NCBI GenBank assembly: GCA_013398015.1 | Contig: VZRR01013751.1 | Span: 7,907 to 71,906, forward strand | DNA length: 64,000 nt | Reading direction: 5' to 3' | Origin: Oreocharis arfaki | Taxonomy: Eukaryota; Chordata; Aves; Passeriformes; Paramythiidae | Part shown: positions 37,516 to 49,600 of the stretch, piece by piece | Layout: each line of letters starts with the position of its first letter | Numbering within the stretch: position 1 is the stretch's first letter | The notes under the pieces: model-generated | Databases searched by the model: none | Told to the model about the DNA's origin: nothing | The model's input: only the letters and a program-made list of their open reading frames with translations | Translations under genes and position numbers: made by a program

Positions 37516-38674
37516 TCCCCCTTATTTACCATCAAATAAAACCCTTATTATTGTCACTGGCATATGGTCTTGTTTGCACCTTATTTGGGGCAGAGGAATT
37601 TCTGAAGAACCTCAATAATAATAATAATTGGATCATAACAGAGGTGGTGCAGACACTGGAGGTCAGATTCCCCTGCAGCCTGTGGTGCATCCCAGGGTGA
37701 GGCAGCTTTTCCCCCTTGAGCCCATAGGGTCCACAGGGATGCAGAGATCCACGTGCCAGTTGCGGAGAACTTCATGCCAGAGCAGGTGAATGCTCAAAAG
37801 ATTCTGTGACCTTGTGGAAAGCCCATGTTGGAGCAGGCTTCTGTCAGGACCTCTGACCTTGCAGAGGAAGTAGGTTTGATGTCAGGACTTGTGATCCACA
37901 GCAAGGGGGTCTCATTTTGGAATAATCTGTTCATAAAGGATTGCACTCTGTGGAATGGATCCATGCTGGAACAGTTCGTGAAGAACTGCAGCCTACAGGA
38001 AAGACTCATTCTGGAAAATATGTGGAAGACTGTCTCCTGTGGCCCATGGGAAGGACTAACATTGGAGCAGTTTGCAAAAGACTGTCTTCTGTGGGAAGAA
38101 CTCCAGGAGCAGAAGATTGCAAGGTTCTTTCTTTACAGGTGTCAGAGACAATATGTGATGAACTGACCACAACTCCCATTCCTATTCCCCTGCACTGCTT
38201 AGGGGAAGGAGGTAAAAAATTTGAGAGTAAAGGTATGTCTGGGAGGAAGAGAGGGATGGGGAGAAAGTATTTTAAGATTTTTTTGTATCCATTATTATTT
38301 TATTCTCATTTGGTTGTCAAAAAATTAATACCACGAGTTAAATCCATTCTACGCCCATCAGCGTAGTTGATGAGTGATCTGTCCATCCCTGCCCTTATCT
38401 CAACCATTTGTCATATTTTTCTCCTTCTGTCCAGTTGAGGAAGGGAGTGACAGAGTAGCTTTGATTGGCACATGATGTCTCATTGTTGCAGTGGTTAAGT
38501 CCAGGGTGCACCCTCCCCAGGTTGTTTACGAGGTGGTCTCTCCCCACCTCCTTGTGCTGGAAGGTTCTCCTTCCCTCAGCTCCCCACTGGCCCCTGGTCC
38601 CCTCTCCTCTCCCCTCCCCTCTTCCACTGGCCCCTGCTTTGTCATTCAACCTCACCCCCGCCCCAGCCCTCAGG

Positions 38675-38678
38675 NNNN
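38675..38678. other. Assembly gap (4 N)
   Basis: Four undetermined bases in a C-rich stretch near the end of the large LTR. The true missing length is unknown. Confidence 0.98.
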
Positions 38679-38790
38679 GTGCTAACGCGACACTGCCAAA
38701 GCGTCTCCATGAGGGACACTGTGGGAAAAGCCTGGCCTCAGTCCACCAACCCCACACACCGCATTATCTAACCAGGGTCAAACCACCACA

Positions 38791-39889
38791 GAGAGGCACC
38801 CAATTGTGCTGACTACTGAATACAGGATTGAGAGCTCTTCCAACAAGGCTATTTTTCAGAAACTTCCTTCTTTTCATGCTTGTCCTCAAACAGATTGCAT
38901 TTCACTCCTGTTTTGTTAATTACCGTGTCCAGTTCTGTTCTCATCACCCCAGGCCTTTTGTTTGCCTACTCCACACACAGCTGCTTTACTTGTTGAGAAA
39001 TCTCTCCTTCCCCAGTTATTCCTAATTTAAATCTCTCCCTACCAGGTGTCTTACAAACCATATCAGGCTGTTGACAAAGATAGATTTGTAATCAGGTGGA
39101 TCTCATCTCTTCCAAATAGCTATTGATCTCTGAAGAAGGTTCAAAAAATGTTATTGTTCTGTTTATTTTTAGCTTGAAATACTATACACCAGCTTCACCA
39201 GCTCAAAGACTCTTCTAAATCCTTCATGTCATTTTCAGACAATACAAGGTGTTTCAGTTGATTAATTAAATTTACAAGATGGATGTCTTTTTCAGGTTTC
39301 TTATGCAGCAAAACTATTTCTCTGTATAAAATACTAAGCAACAGAACCATTAGTTTTAAAGGAGATATTGATTCTACAATTACGTGTGTTCTTTCAGAGT
39401 GAATGTAAACATTCTGGAGATCTCAAGTATTCATTCTCAAACACATGGTTTCCACTGTAAAATGGTGGTATGCAATTGCTACATGCAAAGACCCTCTGGG
39501 CAACTCATTACAAGCACAAACTGTATGAGACATTGATATCTCATCTTGGTATGATGTGATCATTAAGATTACAGAATTCCTATAGCCAAACTTAAATAAA
39601 GACTTAAAACTCCACAGGCAGTTTTATTCACACATCCAGATTCTTCCGGCAGACTTAGATGCAAATAAAACTAAGCTTATATTTTTGATCAGGGTAGCCA
39701 CCTATGCTTTTCTCATCAGAAATAATTCTGCATAAGCTGGTGAAAGGATTAGGTTCCCTAACATGCCACTTTTCCTCTCATGTATCTTTATTACAACTGT
39801 TACTGTACTTCCAATAAAATCAGTTGGATTTTCACTGGTATTGTAGAAGAAGCAGAATCAGATCAATTACTTCCGCAGCCCTCTTAACC
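38791..39889. other. Gene-free AT-rich unique sequence
   Basis: About 1.1 kb in which I see no gene, RNA or repeat. Confidence 0.5.
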
Positions 39890-40720
39890 TTTGTAAACTG
39901 CAGCTAAGCATACAGTGGGGAGGGGAAATGTGGGGAACTGTGCCTTTACAAGGCTCTGAGGTGACCTGGAGCAGAGTGATGCTGTTCAGAGCACACGGCA
40001 CAAGCGCCAGGCCACCAAAGCCCTGAGGAGGCTTTACCTCTCCCACATATTGAAGCCTGCCAAGCCTGCAGTCAAAGACAACTTTAGACAGCTTTTTTAA
40101 ATATGGGAGACCAAACGGCAAAATGGTTATCTCAGGGGATGTTGCAGTGCTGGGTGTTGCTTAGCTGCTGCAGCTTTCCCTGGGAGCACAGTGGGGGCTT
40201 CTTGGGACAAGGCAGGGATTCTCTGCCCTCCTGCAGTCCATCTCGGACGCCCCGCACCGCTGCTCCGGCTGCCAGCCTGCAACTTCAGTGATGGCAAAGG
40301 AGGTGAGAAGGCTCTCCTCATGGCACTGCAAAGGTCTTTATCCCATGCTGACTCCCCAAAGCCCAGGGTCAGCACATGGGCTGGCCCCCAAAGGCAGAGG
40401 AGAGGAGCTGTTGGCAGGCTGCTCCCAGAGGCAGAGAGAGAGAAGGAGGGAGTCACATCACCTGGAGCCTCAGTTTACCCGGGTACCAGGGGGGCAGGGA
40501 GAGCACATGGGCAAATGGTTTCAGGGCATAGGGGTGGCACATGGGCGGTGTTGGGATACAGGAACCAATAGGGAGAACTCAAGGAGTGGCCAGGACTAGG
40601 GGCAGGGAAAGGAGGGAGACCCCATAGAGAGGACAGGAAGTCATCAGTAAGAGGGGGTACAGCGCCACAAGGAGACACAGTGTTGCCGTGGCAAAAAGCC
40701 ATGTGTCCCATCTACCACTG
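39890..40720 (-). other. GC-rich island, possibly an ERV LTR on the minus strand
   Basis: This stretch is far richer in G and C than its surroundings and contains several CpGs. On the minus strand there is a CAAT-like 'ctattggttcc' (about 40,562-40,572) and, some 220 bp further on, a weak poly(A)-like 'ggataaag' (about 40,335-40,342). The order and composition would suit an LTR. I do not recognise the family, find no termini and no target duplication. The overlapping frames on both strands (40,127-40,456 minus, 40,191-40,571 plus, 40,288-40,599 plus) are typical by-products of high GC content. A CpG-island promoter is the main alternative, but no adjacent exon supports it. Confidence 0.35.
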
Positions 40721-42920
40721 CCATCAGCTTTTCAGCTGGAGAGCTTCCGTTGAAACTGCACTTTTGCCTTTAGAAAGGATGTCAGTATGCAAGCACTGCT
40801 AACAGAAAAAGGAAAGGTTCTATCCAACTGAGATGTGGCATGAAGTCATTTTTTGAAACTGATGCAACTTCTGCTAAGACTACAGCATGTTTCAACTGTC
40901 TCAATATTTTGGTGAAAATCAGCTGTATTTTCTTCAGAAACAAAGGCATTCTGAGTGCTCTAAAGAAAAAATTTATAGCTGTTGTTCAATTTGAACCAGG
41001 TGCCTTTCATCAAAGGGCTGATTTCCTCATAGAATTTAAATAGCTTTTAAAGAGTAGAACATTGTTGCTACTTAAAATACACTATAGATTTTCCTGCAGG
41101 TGTTTGTTTTGCCTTTTTTTTAAATTTCTTTTTTCTCCTGGTTCCTTTGTCATTCCTTTGTATCAGTGGCTGGTTACTCCTCAGCCATTTGGCAGTGGTC
41201 AAAAACTGCAGATCAGGTAGTGATCCTTCCCTTTCGCTGATTATTTTCCTTCTCTCCTCTACCTTTTTTTCAGCCATACTAAGCATGCCTGTTTGACAAA
41301 AGAGCACTGAACATTGATTTTCAAGGTAAGTTCTTTACAGAGTGAAAAAAATAATTCAACGCAGTAATTTTTTAACATGTCTTTTTTAATGTGCTAATGG
41401 CATCTGAGTAGAAATCATGTCCATGTAAGTCTTTGGATTTGCTGAGATTTTGATGACATTTGCTATCAGATGCAGGAGCTCGCTGAACTTTGAATAGAAG
41501 AAGCATCCTACTTTTAAGCGAATTAGCTTATTTAAATGTAAAGAGGTCAGCCTACCAAGAGATGCCTAGGAGCTAAACACAGCTAAGGGCTGCTAAGTGT
41601 GCTTAAGAAAATCAAGGCAGAGTGACTGTACATGTAATACTGCAAGACATTTCTATTGCTATGACCATTTTCCATTCTATCCAGACATCATAGGCGTGCT
41701 TAAATTTGTAGAAAATTGCATTGTAATTATGACATGTAAATCATTACCTGGTGTAAGCCACTCTCTTGTATATGATCTCAGTTTCATCCTGCATAGGTTG
41801 TTACAGAAGGATTTGCCATTGCCTGGAGGCTAGAAAGTTTGAAACAACCAAAGGTTTAGATTAAGTATGGCACATCCTTATACCCCGTGGTTTGCAAAGA
41901 TATTTCATGCAACCTTCAGAAAAGTGCCTCTAGCACTTGAAATGATAGACAGATTTGTTTTTTCTTATACTCTGTGAGGATTAGGCTTCTCTTGAAGTTC
42001 TCTGTTAAGGAGAGATTTTTGCTATCTTTCTGATCAGCTTAAATATTAATTGTTTCCCTTTATTTACTCTTCTTAATCATAATTTTCTTTGTATGGATTG
42101 TACATTGTATGCAAACTTGCTCAACTGCTAAGGTTCAATCTTCAGCAAAGATTTAGAAAGCACACTTCCTTAGTAACTCAGCTTTCTTATTTTTAGTCTG
42201 AGAACTCTGCCTACAAACTTTGTTCCTGCATTTTAGGAACTTTAAATTCTGATGTCTGCTTGCAGATCTGTGACTTTGCCTAAGCCTTTTTTTTTTTCCC
42301 CTCCTGTTCCTCGGCAATTGCTGTAGCTGTCAGCAAATTACCAGGTACCTAGGGCAGCAGCTAGCATCTCAGACAGCTTATTAATGAAAGACCCATGCTG
42401 ATCCTTCCATTTATGCATTAGATCACTGACTGATCTAGGACACACCCTAGACCTGCAAGGTACAACAGTCTTGTTTTAATCAGTTCCCAGAAATAAGCAT
42501 TCACAATGCAAGAGCCCACTAACATGGTGCATGCTGCACCACTTTCTCCAGATATACAACCCAGTGTCCTAAACTATTATGTTTTTAAATGTAGATTTCT
42601 GAGGAAAGGTATTACAACAAATATCACCTTTCAGCAGAACCATGGTATTCACTTGTGAACAATCAGGGAGCATACAGAAAGATGTGCATGTAAGAGATAA
42701 TTTCAGTCTTTTACTGAACAATGGATAAATCCCAGGACTGTCTCCTAAAATAGGGTTAAATTCAGCTTTAAAGGCATAATTTGCACCAGCATCACTCTTA
42801 CCGAAAAAACCCACTTATATTTTCATTATAAAATTTAAATTGATTTGATTGATAGATAATTACAATGTCTGTAGTACAAGGAAAAAAGACATTGCAACTG
42901 TGCATTTATTTTCATCTGGA
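40721..42920. other. Gene-free AT-rich unique sequence
   Basis: No gene, RNA or repeat was recognised. Simple sequence is limited to T runs, for example about 42,287-42,299. Confidence 0.5.
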
Positions 42921-43622
42921 TGAGCATCAGGGGAGGATTGTTCCTGAGTGCTGAATGTGTGTCAGACTGGACACGTTCGATGTCTAAAGCCAATGCCTTT
43001 GTGTGTGTGGCTGGGGGCGGGTCAGGCCTTGCTTCTGCTGAGACAATGACCTGCCCCCAGATCCCCCAGCCTAGGAGAGCTGTCAATCAATCAATCAATC
43101 ACTTGCCCAGTCAGGGGCAGTGCTGACCCAGCTCCTGACTGGCCAAGTGACCAGAAGTCCCACCTGAGGGACAGGTCCTTGAAGGGCCAAGGGTTTAAAA
43201 GGGGTTGACTATGAAGTGGCTGTTTATCTAGACCCTGCCTTCTCCTGGAGTTTCTAACTCATGCTGGAATCCTAGGAGTTGGTAGCTGTATGTGTGTTGT
43301 TTTGTACTCTCTCTTCTCCTGATTCTCTTTTTCATGAAGCATTTTTGGGTAACAGTATTTTACAGGTTTAAGGGCTTCTAAGTTGAATGGGCTAAGTAAA
43401 TGCTAAATTAATGCTAAGTAATGTTATAATAGGTGTTTTATATTGAATTTGGTGTTGTATTTACTCCTTTGCCAAAGTTTCCTTTATTTTCTATATTTTT
43501 GCCGGAAAGCTTTTGTGTGATGTTTAGCTCTTGAGAAAATCTGGTCAGTATTTCTCCTTTGTGTCTACCCAAAGCAAAAGAACCTTGGTTTAGCCCATAC
43601 GTTAAGTGTCCAGGGTGTAACA
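42921..43622 (+). mobile_element. Probable solo ERV LTR
   Basis: A 702-bp segment runs from TGAGCATCAGG to GGGTGTAACA, giving TG...CA ends. It is flanked by ATCTGGA on the left (42,914-42,920) and ATCTGCA on the right (43,623-43,629). It has a GC-rich U3, a TTTAAAA TATA-like box (43,194-43,200), then a T-rich region. The 3' part ('aaatctggtcagtatttctcc', 'aaccttggtttagccc') resembles the U5 of an avian ERVL LTR I remember. The candidate duplication is 7 bp with one mismatch, longer than the usual 4-6, so the exact ends are provisional. It includes a (TCAA)n run at 43,083-43,099 and a 50-bp hairpin, listed separately. Confidence 0.62.
43100..43149. repeat. Inverted repeat, 19-bp arms
   Basis: The left arm, 43,100-43,118 (cacttgcccagtcaggggc), pairs with the right arm, 43,131-43,149 (gctcctgactggccaagtg), at 17 of 19 positions with a 12-base loop. 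It lies about 45 bp upstream of the TATA-like box of the probable LTR, so it may be a U3 regulatory palindrome. The stem is too short for a typical microRNA precursor. Confidence 0.85.
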
Positions 43623-46600
43623 ATCTGCAACATATTTACAGAACCTTCTTCAAATCAAAAATATGTCTTTCTTTTGTGTGTGTGTGTGTTTTTTCTCCTT
43701 CTTTCCACTGTGGATGTGTACTACTAATATAAAAGATATTTTTTTCTACAAACATAAGCCGATAACTATGCTTTCCAAGAAATGTTCATTAGGGATTTAC
43801 TATATTTTTATGTTTCAGTTGTGTGTGTGTAATATGTGTGTAATGTTCACCTGTGTACTTTTCTCCCTTCATTGCTTTACATCTAACTTTGAAAAACATT
43901 TTTTTTTACTTATTTCTTTTTGAACTATGTTCATCCTTCATCATTGAAATTGATTGTCCCAACCCCATGTGATAGTTTCTGTGTGTGTTTTCTATACATC
44001 AGTTATGTAAGGAAATGTTCTAGTTCATTTAATGTTTTTCTCCATTTCTCAGTGTTTTCACTTGTATATGGTGAAAGTTTTGCTGCACTAGTATCAGCAG
44101 TATTAGCACTGGCTCTTAAACTAACCTGTAACTGAACTGAAACTGTGACCTGTCTTCCTTGGACAGTGCAATGTTTTTGTCATTCTTTAATATTAAGCAG
44201 ATAGCAAATCTCTGTAAAGCTTCAGACATAAAAATTATGCCTTTTTGGAGGCAGCTCATCACTGATTTCAGTAACCTCAAGGTTTCACACAGTATTTTTA
44301 ATGCTGGGGCTTGAAATCACACCTCAGTTGTAAACATTCACATTTCCTCAATGGGTTGAAAATTAAGTGCTGAGATAACAACATTTTATGGCTTCAGAAA
44401 TGCTCTCAGTAGATCTTAAAATTTGCCATTTGGCCGGGGGAATATAAAAACTACATCAAATTCAAAAGAGGGCTCTATACTTCTTTGAACCAGAACGTTG
44501 ACAAAAATAACAAGAACACCAGGACTCATAACAGACCTTAACTGTGAGGTTTAAACTGCTTGCTAAGATTTTACAGAAATATTCAGGTTTTTAGGTATAC
44601 GTGTGTGTTTTACATAGTCAAGCAAAGCCATATGTGTATCTATCTGATTGTAAGCATGGTGGTCTGACCTCAGCTAGTGGCCAAGCACCCAAACAACTCT
44701 TTGTTACTGCTACTCCTGCAAAACAGGGATAGGAAGAGAGTATACAGGGAATAAGACAGACAAGACAAACAGGTTTAAAAAAAAAATTAAAACAAACAAC
44801 CCCTCCCCCCAGACAATAACAACAACACTCCCCCAAAAAAACAAAACCTACACAAAAACAACAACAAAATAAAACCAGAAACAGACAAACCCACCCATTG
44901 AAACAGAGAAAACAACCTGCCAGCTATGGCATTGTCAGGGCTAAAATTCACTTGCCAGCTCTTCTCAAAGCACAGTTCTTATTAACACCAATCCCAGGGA
45001 AGTAAATTTAGAAAGATGTATGTGAAAATGTATAAGGTGTGGTACATAATAAACGACGTGACATTATCTAATAAGTATTGAGATTCGAGCAGTTTTGCAG
45101 AAAAATGTCCCCAGTGTCTGTTCTCATTTAATTGGTACCCTCTCCCCACTATTTTGTCTATAAATCATGGGCTAATCACCTGCCCAGATACATTTTTGAA
45201 AGAGTACTTATTGGAGTTTCTTTCAAATTATTCCAAATTTCTTCCTTGATTTTTTTTTTCCCTTCTGGAACACAAAACAAATGACCAATTAGTTTCCTAT
45301 TCTGGAGGAAAAAAAAAAAATCTGAGAACCTCTGTGCCACCTGCCTGAAGCAAATTTGCACAGTTGAGTTATGTCAGAGGATTTTAAACTTGAAGTAATG
45401 GCATACCCTTGACCCCAGCAGCATGAATGGCTCAGCTAGAATTGCAAATGATTTTTGTATGTTGCCAGTAAGACACCATTTATATCACACTGTATAAAAT
45501 GAATGTGAAGTAGTGATGAACTTGCTGCTGCTGTCATCAAGGATGGTTTTGTGTTACAAAGAGGGCACAATTTGGATGTGTCATACTGCTCTGAAAATGC
45601 AAGGTGGAGTATAAAATAGTGGGCGGAAATGGAAAACCATCAATTAGAAACATTGCTTAAAACCATTAAATAAGCATCAGCAAATTGAGGAAATCTGTAA
45701 GGATGACTTTCATCACAGTTTATAGTTAGTATTTATGGATTCAGATAAAATGATAGGTAATGTAGTAGATTTATGTGATGCCATTTATTAAGGTTCTCAT
45801 TTTCATATCTCCTGAATAATATAACTACATTAAATCATAAGTCTCTATAGATATTTTACATTCCCATATTTTTATTTAGAACAAAAATGCAAGTTTTAAC
45901 TTAATTCTGCATCTGTGAATGGTGGCATGCAACACTACTGAAGGATTCCTTTAGTGCAGAAGGACCACTACAGCATCTACAGATCATCTGAAAGGTTTTG
46001 TGAAGTATTACTGCTGTGATCTTAAAGTGGACAGGTCATGCCTGAACTACTGTTGGTACAGACATAGACTGGTAAAAAATTCTTTAGGTATCTCATAGCA
46101 TTCCATCATTCAGGAATAGTTGAGGACAGATGTTTTCCATCCAATTGATAGTATTTTCACACTGCTTTCATTAAGCTGTCATTTTAAAAACTGCTTCAAT
46201 TTGAGTCCCCTTTCTGCTTTGCTAGCTTTAATATATCCCTCTGCATCTGGTATGACAGGAAAAGTTGCCTTTGTTCTTGAGTATAAATTTACTAGAAATT
46301 AGAGCAGACTCACACACAATTACCTACCTTAAGTCTGAACGTAATCATGCAGTACCAACAGGTTTGGGCAAGAAAAGTCTTAAGAATTTACACTTATTTA
46401 TGGTCTAATCTGAAAAGCTTTAAAATGTATTAAGGTATTGTGAATTTAAACATTTATGTAACTTTGATTTGAAGGAATCAGTAACTTTGATTTACTAATG
46501 CTGTAAAACACATTGTTCACTGAGCACAGAAAAGGAATGCTTCAGCTTATCCTGAACAGACATAAAATAAGATTCAAAAGCAACAGTAATTTAGAAAGTA

Positions 46601-49600
46601 TAGCAAATAAATGTGTAGAATTGAGCCAAATAAACATTTAGAAAGTTTAGAAAGGTGCAGACACTTGGGTTTCAATGTTTGCAAAAGCTGTGGATGTAAT
46701 TTTTTCTTTCAGAAATTGCATTTTTGTTTTTCTTGGTCTCAGACATTTTCTGTTCTTGTAAAATGTTGCACTGAGGAGCTATAAACTTACAAGGGCAATA
46801 AAATATGTGTTTCATAAGAAAAGAGTGTTTTCAGAACTTATGCTGCAAAACAAGAAATGGGAAATTGCATCATATACATTCAGAACAACAACAGGAATGT
46901 CTTACTTCATGAAAATGTAGAATAACTTGAACTAAATCCCAGGTTTTTGACAGGTTTGGAAGTGTCTCTACATCCCTGAGATCAGGAGAATATAGCTTAA
47001 AGTTTAGTTCCTTGGTGGAAATCAGAGAGCTGCCCACTCATGCATATGTATGTGTGAACAAGGATGAGAAGATGGCATTACTGTCCTTCTTACAGTCACA
47101 CTGAAGCAGGGCTGACGGAGAAGTTGGGTGTATGCTTCCAAGATATGCTTCCTGCAGAGAGCCACATGCTGTACCTCTGTACTGGTGCTACCAGGTCACA
47201 TCCTGCAGCAAACACCCGACCTGCAGAGATGCAGGTAACCTTAGTCCAGCAGCAGAAAGGTGCTGAGGACTCTGCAGTTCCCTGATATACATCAACAAAT
47301 TTATATGCATCCAGCTGTTTTTTAAAACTATCTATGGATAACTGTAGAGGGGCTGGGTGAGGCGAGATGAGGGCAGGGGAGGAGGGAGGGAGGAAAAAAA
47401 ATAAGGAAGCAAAAAAGTTTTAAGAGGAAACCTCTCCTTTTATATCTGACTTTTGTTCCTATAAAAAAAAGATGAACCAACACCAAGGATCCAAACCTAG
47501 TCCCAACTAACTTGATAAGCACTTTTTTGAGCTACGATGAGTGATGACAACAGTATCCTGTCTCATATGAGGATTCTGAAGATGTATGGATTTTGAGAAG
47601 TGCCCAGATTCTTTGATAATGAGAAATCAAAATTTTAAAAATAAAACAAAATTCAGGCTGGTGATGAGAAAAGGACTTACTGAAAATGGTCACCTAGTTT
47701 TCACTGGAAGTATAAGAAATGCACACAAATAATTGACCTCCTTTTGCTTATTTGTTTGAAGAAACTATAAACCTACCAGATAGCAGAAGCACTAACTGAG
47801 GGGTTTGATTTGTTGGATGTTGGGGTTCTTTATGTTAATATTTTTGTCTAAAGCACTTGTTACTTTTAACAATTTAACTGCAATAGGCCTTAATATAAAT
47901 GTTGTGACATGTATAGAGAGCTGATTAAAGGACGATAGCTGACTTAGTATTACTATCAGTTGTACAACAGTCCACTAGGTCATTTACCCACCCTGTTTGC
48001 CACAGATTGAAAAAAAGACTTGAGAACAGACTTACGAAATGAAAATCAATTCTGAATGTTTCATCTATTACATTAATTTGATTAAAGCCAGCATCTGCTT
48101 TACTCTTGAGAGGTATGATTTGCTGGAACCCTTCTCCCATGTGTAGCCTGAACAAATTAATGTTCTTAGGCTCAAAAATTTGGACAGTCTTGCACAGACT
48201 TCATAAATACTTTCCATGTCTGTGCATTCATAGCAAATGTAATATTGCATTGCACATTATTCCAGCAAATACTTACCCACAGAATAATTTTTAAAAAGCT
48301 TTTGCAGTAGCTTAGCAACCAGTAAAATCCTCTAATATCCATGCAGAGAGTATTTATTAAATCTTCTCCTGTGGAATTACAAGAAAACTCTTTAATACAA
48401 AAAGAAACAAAACCTGATTTTAAACCTTCTTAATAAGAGTAAACGTTGATTGAATTTCTCCCATCTTTGAGTGATTACAATGTGTAACTATTGATTGTCA
48501 TATATTCCTTCCAGGAGTGCTTTAGTCTGATTTTTAATACATATCTCTATTTTACAATTAATTTTTCTCATTTTTCTCCTCTTTTAAAAGTTAAAATTCT
48601 TTCATACAATTCAATTTTACAGAAAGTTTTTAAATTCTGTCTTTATTCCTACTCTAGTCCTTTTATCAATATTTTTACCTTTTCTTTGAACACATTCAAT
48701 TACACTATATGGGGCTTACCTAATACCAATCTTTTATGTTCCAGCAGAGAGACTTTAATATATGAGGTTCTAAAGCTTAATAATTTCCTTCACACAGCAT
48801 TTCTTCCATTCCATGTAACACAAGTTTCACTGATGGCCATAATTTGAAAACCCAGTTATTTTCTCCGTTCTTCACATCACAATTATTTCAGAGTTCTACA
48901 ATATAATATTACATTATTTGGATTAAATGAAGTAACATTAATTTCTCACCCCACAGTTCATCTGTGTGCGATGATTCACACACTGATAGATATACTAGGC
49001 ACAAGCATCTGAAATAACAAAAAACTGCTTTTCAATTTATGATTTTTGCTTTTCCTAAGAACTTTTAAAAAACTTTGAACAGGATTCATGTGTGTGCTGC
49101 ATTTATGTCCTTTTGTCTGTCACTGACACACAGCCGACTTGCAGTTTCCACATTGCAGAAAATACAGGTCAGGTTATTTGTACAAATTTGTCCAATTATG
49201 AGTGTTTATCCTCATCCTATTTGATATATGATGACTGAGAAAAACTTTATTTTCCTTTACATAGATGTGCAAATAAAAATGGCTCAAATGATCCAGTTTG
49301 AAGTAGAAATAAAATGAAGGTCTAAATATTCTGAGATGAGCTTTAAAGAAGGAAGGGCTGAAAAAAACATATCTCAATAATTTTCTGAATGGCTGAGATG
49401 TGTATTCACTGCATTAACTGTTGTGATTCTGCTTTGCTGAGAGTAAAGCTCTGTGCAGGCCTCTTGTCAACATTTTAGGACAGCACACTTTTTATGGGCC
49501 TGCTGGTGCCTCATCATAATGTCACACTCCTGCTGCAGTTCAAGACTTGCATGTCATGTTGGCACCTCAGCTGCACCTTTTAAACTATTTTGGAAGGAAA

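Larger units (their letters stand above)
36924..37640 (+). mobile_element. Nested solo ERV LTR with perfect 5-bp target duplication
   Basis: An LTR of 717 bp including the gap, inserted into the larger LTR. It starts TGTCAGACACTG and ends GATCATAACA. It is flanked on both sides by GAGGT (36,919-36,923 and 37,641-37,645), a perfect 5-bp target duplication. It carries a TATA box (37,207-37,212) and a poly(A) signal AATAAA (37,535-37,540). An expanded pyrimidine microsatellite lies between them (37,371-37,515). Positions 37,060-37,182 are N, so part of U3 is unknown. The strand follows from the TATA and poly(A) order. It is younger than the element it interrupts. Confidence 0.87.
36658..38790 (+). 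mobile_element. Large ERV LTR-like element containing a nested LTR
   Basis: The outer element begins near TGTGGCAAGATTTTGG (36,658) and ends ...GGGTCAAACCACCACA at 38,790. It matches my memory of a long, common avian LTR with internal near-repeats. It is interrupted by a second LTR (36,924-37,640) and resumes with 'gaggtggtgcagacactgg'. Positions about 37,660-38,115 hold degenerate units of about 45 bp ('ctggaacagttcgtgaagaac' type). Positions 38,110-38,470 carry the R/U5-like part. The 38,481-38,767 portion does not fit the expected ending and contains a 4-base assembly gap (38,675-38,678), so it may be an extra insertion. No retroviral protein domain is visible. The outer target duplication is unclear. 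Confidence 0.8.

Noticed and set aside
37427..37618. Ser/Leu repeat protein
   Set aside because: Translation of a CT microsatellite within an LTR.
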